This document shows, piece after piece, positions 10,739 through 22,956 of a stretch of 64,000 nucleotides of DNA. The stretch spans positions 242,001-306,000 of the forward strand of contig JAMPIV010008066.1 of the NCBI GenBank assembly GCA_024509875.1, in the 5' to 3' direction. Numbering within the stretch: position 1 is the first letter of the stretch; every line of letters begins with the position of its first letter. The position numbers and the translations under genes are program-made. This DNA comes from Oreohelix idahoensis. Lineage: Eukaryota > Mollusca > Gastropoda > Stylommatophora > Oreohelicidae. Under the pieces are notes generated by a model, which saw only the letters and a program-made list of their open reading frames with translations, was not told the DNA's origin and did no database searches.

Positions 10739-11876
10739 GTAAGTATATTTTTCTCATGACACGTTCAGTGAGGGATGGCTACGTTTTCCTTATCTTTTAC
10801 TGTTTTGTGTTTATTAGCTTATCTCAAGCACTAACTTTACCGGCGCCAGTATTTTATTGCCTATGATTTTTTTTTAATTTCTTTATCCACACAATATTTC
10901 ATCTCGTTATTTGCTGGTGTAATAATCAGAGAGTCCGTTGGTTTTACTCCCGAGAGAACATAAAGTTGTTGTTGTTGTTTAACTAGGGCTGCTGAGCTTT
11001 TCGCTCTTTTGCAGCAAATATCAAGTTGAAGTGTCCTTGGGATTATCTACACTGTAGATCTAGACATTTACTGTGGCTTTTCTGCCATTCCGAAATATGT
11101 TGAGTTCAAGTCATGAGCTCCAGTTTCTCCAGCGTTGGTTGCACTTAAAGGATCATCACATCTAATCCCAAGCTAGGAGGAAGAAGCGTGTGGCATACTG
11201 TGCTTGCCCCGCCATCCAAGGGAGCTCTTCAAATATGCAGAGCTAAAATACTGTGCTCTGATTCTGGGCTCTCCCAAGGATTCATCACGTCCTACACAGA
11301 GCCACTTCTCAGCTCCATTTGCCTATCATGTGGTCCATAGTGAGATCCTTCTGCATGCATGCAACCAGGTAAAAGCCAGAGTTACGTCTGGGGCTCAAGT
11401 GACTCCTCCAAGCTTAGTGTGCAATGCTGAGTTCTCAACATGTTTCACCACACGGTGAATCCCTGGAAGTGTGCGGATGATTTCCAGAGTGAATGAGGAT
11501 GCAGTTAGCCTCACAGACAGGTTCACTTCTACATTGAATACTGTAGCTGTTTGTGGTGAAAAATTCTAATCCACATATATAAATTAGAAAATAAATGTAA
11601 AGCCCAACGAAGTAATTCAATAGAAAGAAAGAAGAATGGCGAAAGATCAGTGCTGTCACAATAGCGGACGCCTGTGTTGTAGAACGCCATACTGGCTGAA
11701 CACGAAACCCCCTTTTTCTGCTCCGTCTGCATAAACTACACGCGTTTCAACAAAAAAAAAACTGGTACTGTGTTTCTTAGAAAACCTTGAGATACGCAAA
11801 CTGCATAATGACCTAGATATAATACTACATTAATGTCATTATACACACTACGTTAACCTAAAAGACAGACGGGCTT

Positions 11877-11878
<2 letters not shown>

Positions 11879-11919
<41 letters not shown>
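11879..11919. repeat. (GA)n microsatellite in LTR
   Basis: Pure GA dinucleotide tract inside the solo LTR. The same position is (GA)n in the second solo LTR (about 20850-20903) and a short CT tract in element A's LTRs on the opposite strand. Confidence 0.95.
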
Positions 11920-11922
<3 letters not shown>

Positions 11923-12768
11923 CGGAGGAACGCATGCAATTGTACCACGTCGTCTCGCGATTAAAAAGTGAACGCCAATCCCACGCGAAAGGCATGAAGA
12001 CCTGATTTTTTCAAATAAACAGTAAATAAAAAACTCTAACGATACGAGGTTAGGTTTTGAAAACAGGTTTAAGCTCTTATTGGGAAACCTGACAGTCTAC
12101 TGATTTATGTCTAAGCTCCTGACATTAGTCTGACAGTACAGAAGACATCCCTTGGTATGGAAGTGAACGGGTGGTAGAAAACAAATACACGACTATCCTA
12201 TAATAATACATATTTTGAATGAAGCCACTTAGCCCCATTAAACCTATATATTTGTGTGCCTTAGGACTTGCTGACAAAGAATATGTTATGTGTTACGCAA
12301 ATAGTCTAGTAATTAACAAATTATAGCCAAAATACTATAGTGGGGTTGTCTGACAGCACAAGATCATATTTGCTCATAATGGCATGTTTGAAAAACACTG
12401 CTTTAGGGGAAATGAGGCCAACAAGTTAGATACGATTTGATTGGCTGTAGTAATATGTAAGGCGAAACCTTATTAGTCGAACTGCAAGTACTATTATGGT
12501 GGTTAATGGCAACGTGTAGGATGGGTAAAAATTTCTTCAAAGACTCTTGTAAACATGGTCTCATTGGTTAGAACGTTCGATATAGTCAAATGGAAGCGTC
12601 AGTTCAGGGCCAGTTTTGAAAATAAATTTTGTGAGAAGCAAGTGCGTTGAGATCAAGCTAATATTTTTCTAAATAAAAGCCTGGGATAAGGCAGATCAAA
12701 ATTGTGCCAGAACTCATCGCCAGTCAACGTTACTTGTGTATATTTCCTTGAATTGTGGTATGCTAGAC

Positions 12769-12875
<107 letters not shown>

Positions 12876-13809
12876 ATTGAATATGAAATGATAAATTGTG
12901 TCTGTATGTGTGTGGTTCAGTAGCAAATAGAAGGCAAAGCCTAGATATTGCTCCACCATGTAAAAGCTTGTCAGAGAGGAGTATAACTGCATAGGCATAT
13001 ATGGGATTGCCAAATAGTAACATGACACCTATCCTATTGTATAGAAGGAATTAACGCTGGAATTGCAGAGGCGTTGTAACCATTAGGGAGAGGAATACTG
13101 GTGTATATTGTTACATGAGAAGCTAGCAGTTGGCCTACAGCGCTGAACTCTGTGTTTATAATTTCCTGTACTTCAGTGTGGAAATATATTATATATTAGT
13201 TCTGAAGAAGGAGGTACAACCTTCTTATTTCAGGGGCCGTGGTACTGAAGTATTAGAGCAGCACCTGGTCTGAGTTTTGCTGGATCAAGAGGGCTGGCAG
13301 CAGACTCCTTGTCCAAGATATCGACCAGTGGTGTATTTCAAGATAACTGAGAAGCAAGCGAGCAGAGGAGACAGTTTTCCTGCCGCCGACATATAAGTTA
13401 AGAATTCGTCAGCCAGATCAGCTCACCCTTGTATAACCCACCTTAAAATTGACTGTAATACTAAATCAAGAGGGACAGTTATTGTTTTTACAACTAAAAA
13501 GAAATTGTGAACCCTTCAATATTATTTCCACCAGTAACAAACACGTGAAGTCGTGATGACAAACAACAACCTAGCTTCAAAAGCCAGTATTACCTCATAA
13601 TACTACATCACAACCCTACACACATATTGTAAAAATATTATATGTCAGGACAAAGATCCTTTGTATAAATTTTGTACATAAACATTGTGTTTACATTTGA
13701 TTGTGATTCCTGATTCACTCTGTAGTTTGATCAGGATATCTATTCTTGAAAGAAACTAATACATAATTTAAAAGTTAACACTTGACTTACTTAAGCTAGT
13801 CTTCTAGAG

Positions 13810-14222
13810 CAGTGGTGGCCAAACTACGGCCCGCGGGCCAGATCCGGCCCGCCAACCAGTTTTGACCAGCCCGCCAACCTGTTTTGGCCGGCCTCTTATT
13901 GTGGATTGAAGCCACACTCTTCACAATGAAATAACACACAAATGTATGTTTGAAATAAATAATTACATGTCATATTACAAAACAAATTAAAACAACAGAT
14001 TCATTATTGTTTTTTTAACAGTAATTTCAGTTCGAAGACTGGTATACATGTCTTGGCAGATGTGCAATAAAGTAGTTTGCCGTTGCTTTCTGTACGTGGT
14101 TCGTTATATATGTAACACTAAATATCAGAACGTTATTTTTTAAGGATTTTATAGGTCTGGCCCTCGGGTGTTACCCTTTACCATAATCTGGCCCTCGGCC
14201 AACCTTAGCTTGGCCATCACTG
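13810..14222. mobile_element. Non-autonomous hAT element (MITE)
   Basis: Starts CAGTGGTGGCCAAACTACGG and ends CTTGGCCATCACTG, with imperfect terminal inverted repeats. It is bounded by a perfect 8-bp target duplication TTCTAGAG (13802-13809 and 14223-14230). The 8-bp duplication and CAGTGG ends are diagnostic of hAT transposition. At 413 bp it has no coding capacity. It interrupts the solo LTR and is therefore younger. Confidence 0.95.
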
Positions 14223-16980
14223 TTCTAGAGTGTTATATGTATGTGCTTGTCATAGTGTTGTAAAGTGTTGTGGATCTTAATAAAAGTGTTTATCTGTCTG
14301 TTGGTTGTTGTGAACTTACACTTCATCACTATCATAACCCTAGACATTCAACGTAGTCATCACAATATTCCAGAATAAGTCTGATTGAGCTCTAAATGTG
14401 GTAACAAAGTAAGGTCATCTGTAACACACCACACTTATTAGATACAGATAAATTCACAGCTGATCTCAGTCAATACACTAAGTCCCCTATAACTATTTAT
14501 ATAATCCCAACTTACCACACTGTTACACATAAGAATTTCACTATGTTATCTGTGTACGCAATTTTTTCTAATGCAAGGTAAATAACTCTTGGAATTGGAG
14601 TTACGTTTTACTTTAGGTGGTTACCTGTTCTTATGCCCTTCGGTTGCCGGTATTATTGTTGGTTGACCGATGTTGGGTCATGTCCATTTATGGAGCGCTC
14701 AGGCCCACTTTTCTAGTAAACGTTTGTCAACCTGCGTCGATAGTTATTTCCTATCCTTATAAGGCTCAATTTTAAGTGTAGTTCTTAGAATGTGCCCATA
14801 GCTTCGACGTTGTGTGAATTGTATTCAAATCGAACGGTTCTGCGCATGTCTGTTGTTTGGTTGTGGGTTTTGTCCAGCTTCCGCCCGAGAGTGCCACAGA
14901 TTTTGTCGAGTGAGACAGACGCGTTTTTTCAGCGTCTGTCATATTATATTGTTCGGGAAATGGAAGTCCTCTATAGTGTTCATCTTAGATGATATTTCCC
15001 TTTTGTGATTCAAAGCGCCTGGAGGCGAGTGAGTTGTGTATTTATTCTTGAAGAGAAGGTAATTGCTCTACATTTGATTATCATTGTCGCTAACTTTTAT
15101 GATTGACATTTTGTGCCTAGTTGTCAACTTTCCCTGGGCGGGAAAGAGTCTACGTTATGAGAAGTTTTCAACTCACGAATCACCATGTTGTTATGCATCG
15201 GGTTGATGCATGTCCTAAAGGCTATCTGCTTGTTGGACTTTGCTGCTCTGGCGGTTCCACGTTAGTTTTGGTTTGATACCGTTGTTATTACAGGGAATCA
15301 GAGGACATTTCTTGATACTCCAGAAGTCATGCCTGTCTTGTTGGAGGTCAGAGAAGGAGAAGGAATTTAATGTCCCACATTTATACATTTATAAAGATAT
15401 CGACTGTTATAGAAAAGGATGATGGTTTCCACACCTGATTACATTTACAGTCGTTTATGATGCATTGAAGCCCATTATTTGATTCACCATTATTATGCTG
15501 TCTGCTGTCGAGTGTTGTGCTGACTATGTCGATATAATGAAGACTGTTCTACGTGTTAATGTCTACACATTTTGTCATTGTGGCGTCCCAATAAATGATG
15601 GAAACGTCACTAGCAGTTACAACATTCATTGACTTTCTACGTCGTGAGTTTATGTGACGTCCTGAAGAGACTCTACTTTACTGCTACCTGTTAAACTACA
15701 TATATATATCATAGACACAAACCAGACCAAAGACACCATAATTCTGCGCCTTCATCATCTCTGGTGTCTAGTGGTGATACTTCTACATCTACACCATCAA
15801 CATTTGGTGGCAAAACCACTTACAACATTTGGTGGCCATAAGCTGGTTTTCGTCTGGTGTGCTTAGCTGGTGGTCATATAAGGATGACTCCAGATATGCC
15901 CCCATGCATAACAACATAAAGTAAACCATGACTTCAAACTGTAGTAACACGTAAAGACATATCTGGTCGAACGACTGAACCTGCGCCGTTTTTATGGCCA
16001 TAGAAAATTATAATCGAACACAGAATTTCACATGTTTAAATTTAAATAGTGTGCTAATATTTTATGAGATAATTTGCATTTCGGTTATAACAAGAGTTTA
16101 TCTATACTGAATCTACAACTCTTGTTTCGATTGTGTTACGGTGCAGTCGTGCAACTGACTGGCGTTCCAGTTCAAAAATCTTTAGAGGGTAACAAAATTT
16201 AGTAACATGATGAGGGTAACATGATCAAAGCTCCTGATTTCATTCTCCGTTTGCGAGGTGTGATTTCCGCTTCTGTTAGACAGCTAGAAAAATTCCTCAA
16301 ATTCTTTTCTGTGGCAGGGTCTGGGCTGTCTACGTTGACGTTTTCTGGAATGCAGTGCCATATTTTAAACTTTTTCTACTTTATATCAAAGGTTCCCGGC
16401 CTACGCTTCCACCTGGCGTTTTCTGACGAACTCCCAATCAGCGCCGTTGTTTATTGGCGTCCCAAATGCCAGCCAATACATTCAAAGTACATGTTATGAA
16501 AACTTTTCCTCATGTAGTTTGAAAAATTCAAACAGTCATCGTCCATATATAGAGTTGTGATATCCGTAAAAGGTTGTCAAAGTTGACTTATATCACACTT
16601 CCTGCTCACTCTTCCAAATTTCTTCCAAGATTGCGTTTAACCACAATCACCTGTCCCAAACAGTCGAGTCGGAAGTGATTACGCAATCTTAAGCAAACAC
16701 TTCATGCTCTCATCTACCTGGAGTCAATGTGGTATTATCACGTTTTAGTAGTTCAGTTAACCTCTCAGGAATGGGCGATACGCTGGTCTGGCCCTGTCAT
16801 GAATCGAAGCGTGAATCGTGAACTATGACAGTAGGGAAAAAGAATGTTCTAACAATTGAATAATGCACATAATTCAGTATGCACAACAAATGTAGTTCAA
16901 TACTGCCGGAGAGGAGAAGAGAGCGCACATATTATGTCATAGCCAGAATGGTGGCTTGTTCTCTTCTTCCTTTAATTATT

Positions 16981-17057
16981 CAGGTTGTTCCAAAAGTCCT
17001 TGTGCAGTTTTAAGCTTTAATAACGTATAATTCTACAAGGACTTTTGGGACACCCTG
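16981..17057. mobile_element. Mini-hairpin MITE, Tc1/mariner-like
   Basis: A 77-bp near-perfect inverted repeat: left CAGGTTGTTCCAAAAGTCCT, right arm ending AGGACTTTTGGGACACCCTG, separated by about 30 bp. CAGGGTGTCCCAAAAGT-type ends are common in Tc1/mariner-like elements. A TA follows the right end. There is no coding capacity. Confidence 0.65.
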
Positions 17058-18286
17058 TATGAGCTAGAGTCCAGTTGTCGGAGTAGTTACAGCGCTTGTC
17101 TATAGTAACAAAGTTACCGGGTTCCGTGTTCAAAATTTGACAGCCTAACGCCTGAACCTATAAAGCTTTAAATGGGTGCCGGACTTTGTTCTTAGCTTAG
17201 TAAAGGCACAGGCAATGAGGAAATGAACTGGTTAACCTATTTCAGGAAGTTGGGCCTAGTATAGTTAAGTCTTTAACACTTACTCCCCTATGGCTATTGG
17301 ACCACCGCTACTTGTAAGCGTTGACTAACGATTTTTTTTTTCCTGAAGGTCTATCTAAAATGAAACATTTTGATCTCTCTCTTTGAGTTCCATACATTAC
17401 TTCAGGCACTTATTCAGCGGATGTCCGTTGCTAATCGCCGCAGCATTTGCGCTGGCTTCCACTTTATCTTACAATTTTGAAATCAACAATAGCTATTAAT
17501 TGTTGGTTTATTTCCTTCACGACGACGGGACAATGGCGCGACGATCTCTGGTCGCTACATGACCGGACACTTACATCAAGGTCTATTTTACATTGCCTTC
17601 CCCTTATCTCCTAGTGTGCCTCGTACGGCCAATCTATACAGTACGAGTAAGTTACCCGCCAAAACATGGCGAGACATAAATACAGTATTATGTCCTTAGA
17701 TCGCTGAATGTGTCGTAGATGTTTGGTATGTTCTTTTAAAGCCTTGCATTATAGAGCATATAAGTTATGATATTATGTTATTTTGTAAAATGTATATGTT
17801 GACGTTGTTATTATGGTATAATGTTATGTAGGCCACAGAAATGTAGTGTCTACAGAATAATGTTTAAAATACCTTGGACAGCCAAAAAGAGTAATGAGGA
17901 TGTCCTGAAAGAGGCCCATGCGAAAAGGAAACAGTTAATAAGTTAGAAGCAATCCTTGGGGGGAGGGGGGGGGGGGGGCGCATGTTGTGAGAAGAGGAAA
18001 GCTGGAATATATCGTAACAACAGGTAAGATTGAAGGAAAAAGAGATAGGGGAAGACAAAGACAACAAATACTGGACAGTTTGACATCGTGGCATGGAAAG
18101 AAGTCAACAGCAGAATTGATAAATTGTTCTCCTACGCCACTAGGCACGGTAATTGAATGAGTCAATGAATAATGTTATATAAATCTACATGTTATGCTAT
18201 AAACGTGTTTGATACCGCAGAAATCTATATAAGATGTACAATAATTGAACCAGTGCTCTCTTTCTTCACCTTCATGTATGGCACAG

Positions 18287-18401
18287 ATTTCTCACTGGAA
18301 CCTGGTCATCAAGTCTGTACACAAGGACGACGAGGGAATGTACCAGTGCCAGATCACAGACAAAGTTCCACTCAGAACACATGTCTATCTTAACGTCTTA
18401 C
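18287..18401 (+). CDS. Immunoglobulin-domain gene, exon completing the Ig domain (strands E to G)
   Basis: A 115-bp exon after acceptor ...TATGGCACAG, followed by donor GTGAGT (18402-18407). It begins in phase 0, continuing the frame of exon 10628-10738, and ends in phase 1. It reads ISHWNLVIKSV, then DDEGMYQC (the D-x-G-x-Y-x-C tyrosine corner with the second Ig cysteine), then QITDKVPLR and VYLNVL. W-N-L-x-I at strand E, C-Q-I-T-D-x-x-P-x-R, and a phase-1 exon end after the G strand are standard for Dpr/ZIG-8/lachesin/IgLON-type domains, where a proline-rich linker to the next Ig domain follows. No further exon of this gene was recognised downstream, so the next exon is either beyond the window or hidden by repeats. 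Confidence 0.9.
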
Positions 18402-19379
18402 GTGAGTAAATCTCTATATGTTGTATGTACGGTAATAACTTTAGTTAACCAAACTACAGGTCATCGAAAAGTCACTCCACTATTTTTACACTTGTGTAAC
18501 CTTACTTGTATCCATTTGATATACATGAAACAAAAGCTAAAACAATGAGTAATAAGTGTTATTTGACAAATAAGTGTTATTTTATTTATTATTTTTCTTC
18601 TTCTTCGTACACTCTTAGACGTCAACTTGAATATATATGAAAGCAGCGGTCAGGTAGAGGTTATTTGTATCTCCATATAATTTTTTGTCTCCGAAAATGG
18701 TGCTGGTGACGGACATTTGTGCTTCCTATGTTCCTGTGCTTCCTATGTTCCTGTGCTTCCTATGTTCCTCATGTGTTGGGCATCTTTGAAGCAGATGTTG
18801 AGAAGTCATTTATTGCTGCAACATTTATACTCATCGGTAGTTCCTATCTTTAACTTGTTGAATAGAAGATATCCCATTCTGTTGTGGTCCGTGCGGAATC
18901 TAAAGATTATCACTTGTTCTTTTCTGCTGAGCTGGTCATGTGCATTATTGTGTGTGTGTCCTGGATGCTCTGCGTCACATTCGTTTCTGTATCTGGTCCT
19001 GATAACACTCTCTGCCTCTTTGAAAATTATGCTTGTATCAGGTTGCTGTAGTATTCCACCTTCCTTGCCAATCTGTCAGCCTCTTCATTGCTGGGGATGA
19101 TACTTTATGATGTTAATTCCCAGAAACAAAATGAAGCAAAATGTAATCAGAAATGGACAATAAACTGACATTACAAGAGATTGCAAGCAACTGCTTCCGA
19201 CTATGAAATTATATGTTCAACAAACTGGATCAGGTTCCTGAGTTGCAATATTAATATGACATAGCCGTTTATGTAATAAAATTGCATTTAATCCTCTTTA
19301 TCTTGACGTGTCTTTCATATTTTAATAAATTTGATGCGAGTGAAGATATAGCAATTTAAAAAAGGAAGGGACTTTAACT
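18402..19379. other. Presumed intron, unassigned DNA
   Basis: Follows the Ig exon's splice donor. It contains three to four tandem copies of a 17-bp CTTCCTATGTTCCTGTG-type unit at about 18718-18772. The 127-codon frame over it shows no recognisable domain. Confidence 0.5.
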
Positions 19380-19676
19380 AGTCAGTAGTGCTCATAGTAA
19401 GCACACTAAGATAGTCAGTAGTGCTCATAGTAAGCACACTAAGATAGTCAGTAGTGCTCATAGTAAGCACACTAAGATAGTCAGTAGTGCTCATAGTAAA
19501 CACACTAAGATAGTCAGTAGTGCTCATAGTAAGCACACTAAGATAGTCAGTAGTGCTCATAGTAAGCACACTAAGATAGTCACTAGTGCTCATAGTAAGC
19601 ACACTAAGATAGTCAGTAGTGCTCATAGTAAGCACACTAAGATAGTCAGTAGTGCTCATAGTAAGCACACTAAGAA
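19380..19676. repeat. 33-bp minisatellite (9 copies)
   Basis: Nine nearly perfect copies of a 33-bp unit containing AGTCAGTAGTGCTCATAGTA and GCACACTAAGAT. The length is a multiple of three, so a minus frame reads repeated VLTMSTTDYLS. No gene context supports translation. Confidence 0.95.
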
Positions 19677-19709
19677 ACGACAATACACAGGCCCTGTGTT
19701 TGTATACAT

Positions 19710-19872
19710 CAGGGGTTCTCAACTTCCTTTTGATCATAGCCCCCATCTGAGCCTCATTTACCTCTGTAGTCTCCCCCCCCCTCATAGTCATTGTTAGCTG
19801 GGGGAAAAGGTAGTTTACCATCTTACTGTGCCGCACCCAGGGTGTAATGTCGCCCCACGTTGAGAACCACTG
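19710..19872. mobile_element. Non-autonomous hAT element (MITE)
   Basis: Starts CAGGGGTTCTCAAC and ends GTTGAGAACCACTG, giving inverted termini. It is flanked by a perfect 8-bp duplication GTATACAT (19702-19709 and 19873-19880). At 163 bp it is non-coding. The ends differ from the MITEs at 13810 and 44047, so at least three hAT families have been active here. Confidence 0.95.
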
Positions 19873-19924
19873 GTATACATGACGGTGAAGATGTCTTTAG
19901 AGCAGCAAATAAACATAAAAGGTT

Positions 19925-20090
19925 AAAGGTAATCCCATAGCAGATACTGCCTTAGGGAGTGAAGTGCTAGAGACTTTATTATACTAAGTCCAGCTTCGAG
20001 AGGTGGGGTGACCAGGTCCTTTCCTCGCTGCATTTGCCTGTCATATTTCAAGAGCAGAGTAAGGTACCCATTTACAGCTGAGTAAACTTC
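19925..20090. repeat. Dispersed repeat, copy 1
   Basis: Shares CATAGCAGATACTGCC, TAGAGACTTT, ATACTA, AAGAGCAGAGT and GTACCCATTTACA in the same order with 26826-26995. The family is unknown. The minus-strand frame across it is not a gene. Confidence 0.75.
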
Positions 20091-20515
20091 TTTACATGCT
20101 ATCTGAAACAATAACGCTGTTTATCCTAGACTGCAAACAACCCGTCACGAAATGACTTGAAACAACTAACGTGTGCTATTTCTACCTTAGTCCAATTACT
20201 TTAAGGGTAACTCCCTGCTCGGCACTTCTCATGTTTCATCATACACAAAGGAAATTATATAATTGATTAATAACGTATCAGGGGTTGAACAATTGTCACG
20301 AAGTGGTTTTGTGTATAGAGTTATGTCTGAGTGTATAGACAAGACCCTAGTATGAGAAAGACTGAAAAGATAGATTTTGATGAAAATGACAGTGAATGTG
20401 GAAAGAAAAGACTATTGGCTTCGAGGGTGAGAACGGTGATTGACTCTCCCTCGCCACTCGCGACTTTGTTAAGAGCTAAGACTCACCACCTCTGACTACC
20501 AAAAAGGAGATAAGG

Positions 20516-20844
20516 TGTCGTGAAACATTCTAAATCCACATATATAAATAATAAAGTAAATGTAAAGCCTAATGCATTAATTCAATAAAAGGGAAAGAAG
20601 AATGGTTAAAGACCCGTGCTTTCCAATAGCGTACGCCTGTGTTAATAGAACGTCATGCTAGTTGAACAAGAAAACCCCTTTTTATGCTCCGTCTGCATAA
20701 AACTACACACGTTCGAAAAATACAACGAGTACTGTGTTTCTTAGAAAACCGTGAGATACGCAAGCTGCTTAATGACCTAGATTAATACTAGCATTAATGA
20801 ATTATATACACTACGTTAACATAAACGAAAAGACAGATGGACTT

Positions 20845-20906
<62 letters not shown>

Positions 20907-22951
20907 CTGAGGGGACGCATGCAACACTAACACGCAGTCGCGCGATATAAAATAATGCCACCCCCAACGCGAAAGGCATGAAGCACTAACTTTTTTTCAA
21001 ATGGACAGTGATAAAAAACACTACCAATACGAGGGTTAGGTTTTAAAAACCTGTTTAATGCTTATTAGTAAACATGACATTATACTGTTTTATGTCTGAA
21101 AGCCTGACAGTACAGAAGACACCACATCGTATCGAAGTAGAAGGTAGAAGAAAATGCATATTTTGAACGCAGCCACTTAGCTCCATTAAATTTATATTTG
21201 GGTTCCTTAGCACTTGCTGACAAAGAATATGTTAAGTGTTACGCAAATAGTCTAGGAATTAACAAATTATAGCCAAAAGAAAATAATGAGGTTGTCTGAC
21301 AGCACCAAATCATAATCGCTCAGTGGCATGTTTTAAAACCACCATTTTACGGGAAATATGCCAACAAGTTAAATCCTATTTGATTGGCTAGAAGTATATG
21401 TAAGGCGAAACACGATTAGTCGGACTGCAAATACTATTTTTGGTTGTTAAGGGAAACGTAGGAAGGGTAAATTTTTTCAAAAGCTTTTGTAAACATGGTC
21501 CTATTGGCTAGACCATTTGATATAGTCAATTAGGAGCGTCTGTTCAGTGCCACATTTTAAAATAAACTTACTAAGAAACAGTGTGTTGAGATCCAGCTCA
21601 TATTTTTTAAAATAAAAGCCTGGGACAGAGGCAGATCGAAATTGTGCCATAATTCATCGCCAGTCAACGTATTTGTTTATTATTTCCATGAATTGTGGTA
21701 AGATTGACATATTTGATATCTTCTAGATGAAAATTGAATGTGAATTGATAATTTATGTCTGTATATGTGTGTGGTTCAGTAGCAAACATGAGGCAAAGCC
21801 TAAATATTGCTCCAACCTGGACAAAACTTGTCGGAGAAAAGTATAACTGCATGGAATTGCCAAATAGTACTGTGACACCTATCATATTGTATAGAAGGAA
21901 TTACAGCTGAAATTGCAGAGGCGTAGTAACCATTAGGGAGAGGAATACTGGTGAATATTATTACATGAGAAGCTAACAGTTGGCCTACCGCGCTGAACTC
22001 GGTGTTTGTTATGTATTGTGCTCAGTGTGGAAATAGATTATAAATTAGTTCTGAAGTAGGAGGTACAACCTTCTTGTTTCAGGGACCGTGGTTCTAACTT
22101 ATTGAAGCAGCACCTGGTCTGAGTTTTGCTGAATCCAGAGGCTGATAGCATACTCCTTGGTCCAGATAGCGACCAGTTTTGTGTCTCAAGTATACGGTGA
22201 AGCAAGCGAGCAGAGGAGACTGTTTCCTGCCGCCTTCACAGAAGATAAGATTCTGTGGCCAGAGCAGCTCAATCTTATGTACCCCCCTCAAAAATTGACA
22301 GTGTATTAAATAAAGAGGGACAATTATTTGTTTCAAATGACAGGAACTGTGAACTTTTCCCAATACTATTTCCTCCAGAAGCAAACACTTGAAGTCATGA
22401 TGACAAACAACCACCTAGCTTGAAAAAGCCAGTATTACCTCATAGTACTACATCACAACTTACACACATATAATAATAATAATAATAATAATATATGTCA
22501 ATACAAAGATTCTATCTATAAATTGTGTACATATAACTTGTGATTACATTTGATAGTGATTCCTGGTTCACTTTGTAGTTGAATCAGGGTATCTAATATT
22601 TGAAGGAATTAATACATATATTTTTAAACGTTAACACTTGACTCATTTAAGATAGTCTTATAGAGTGTTATATGTATGTGAGTGTCACAGTGTTGTAAAG
22701 TGTTGTGGATTAAATTAAATTGTTTATCTGTCTGTTGTTGTTGTGACTTACACTTCATCATTATCATAACCCTAGACATTCAGCGTAGTCATCACAATAT
22801 TCCAGAATAATTCTGACTGAGGTCTAAATGTGGTAGCAAAGAAAGGTTATCTGTAAAACACTACACCTATTAGATACAGATACCTTCACAGCTGATCTTA
22901 GTCAGTACACTAAGTCCCCTATAAATATTTATAACATCCCACTTTACCACA
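20516..22951 (+). mobile_element. Solo LTR of Ty3/gypsy element (A/C family), copy 2
   Basis: Begins TGTCGTGAAACATTCTAAAT and ends CATCCCACTTTACCACA, with a perfect 5-bp target duplication TAAGG (20511-20515 and 22952-22956). The length is 2436 bp, matching the LTRs of elements A (about 2.4 kb) and C (2422 bp). No internal sequence remains. It includes a (GA)n tract at about 20850-20903 and an (AAT)n tract near 22473-22491. Confidence 0.96.
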
Positions 22952-22956
22952 TAAGG

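Noticed and set aside
13802..14230. Could the GC-rich patch near 13.8 kb be a CpG promoter?
   Set aside because: The GC-rich ends are the inverted termini of a hAT MITE with a perfect 8-bp duplication.
19378..19836. 152-codon minus frame with VLTMSTTDYLS repeats
   Set aside because: Produced by the 33-bp minisatellite and continuing into a hAT MITE.
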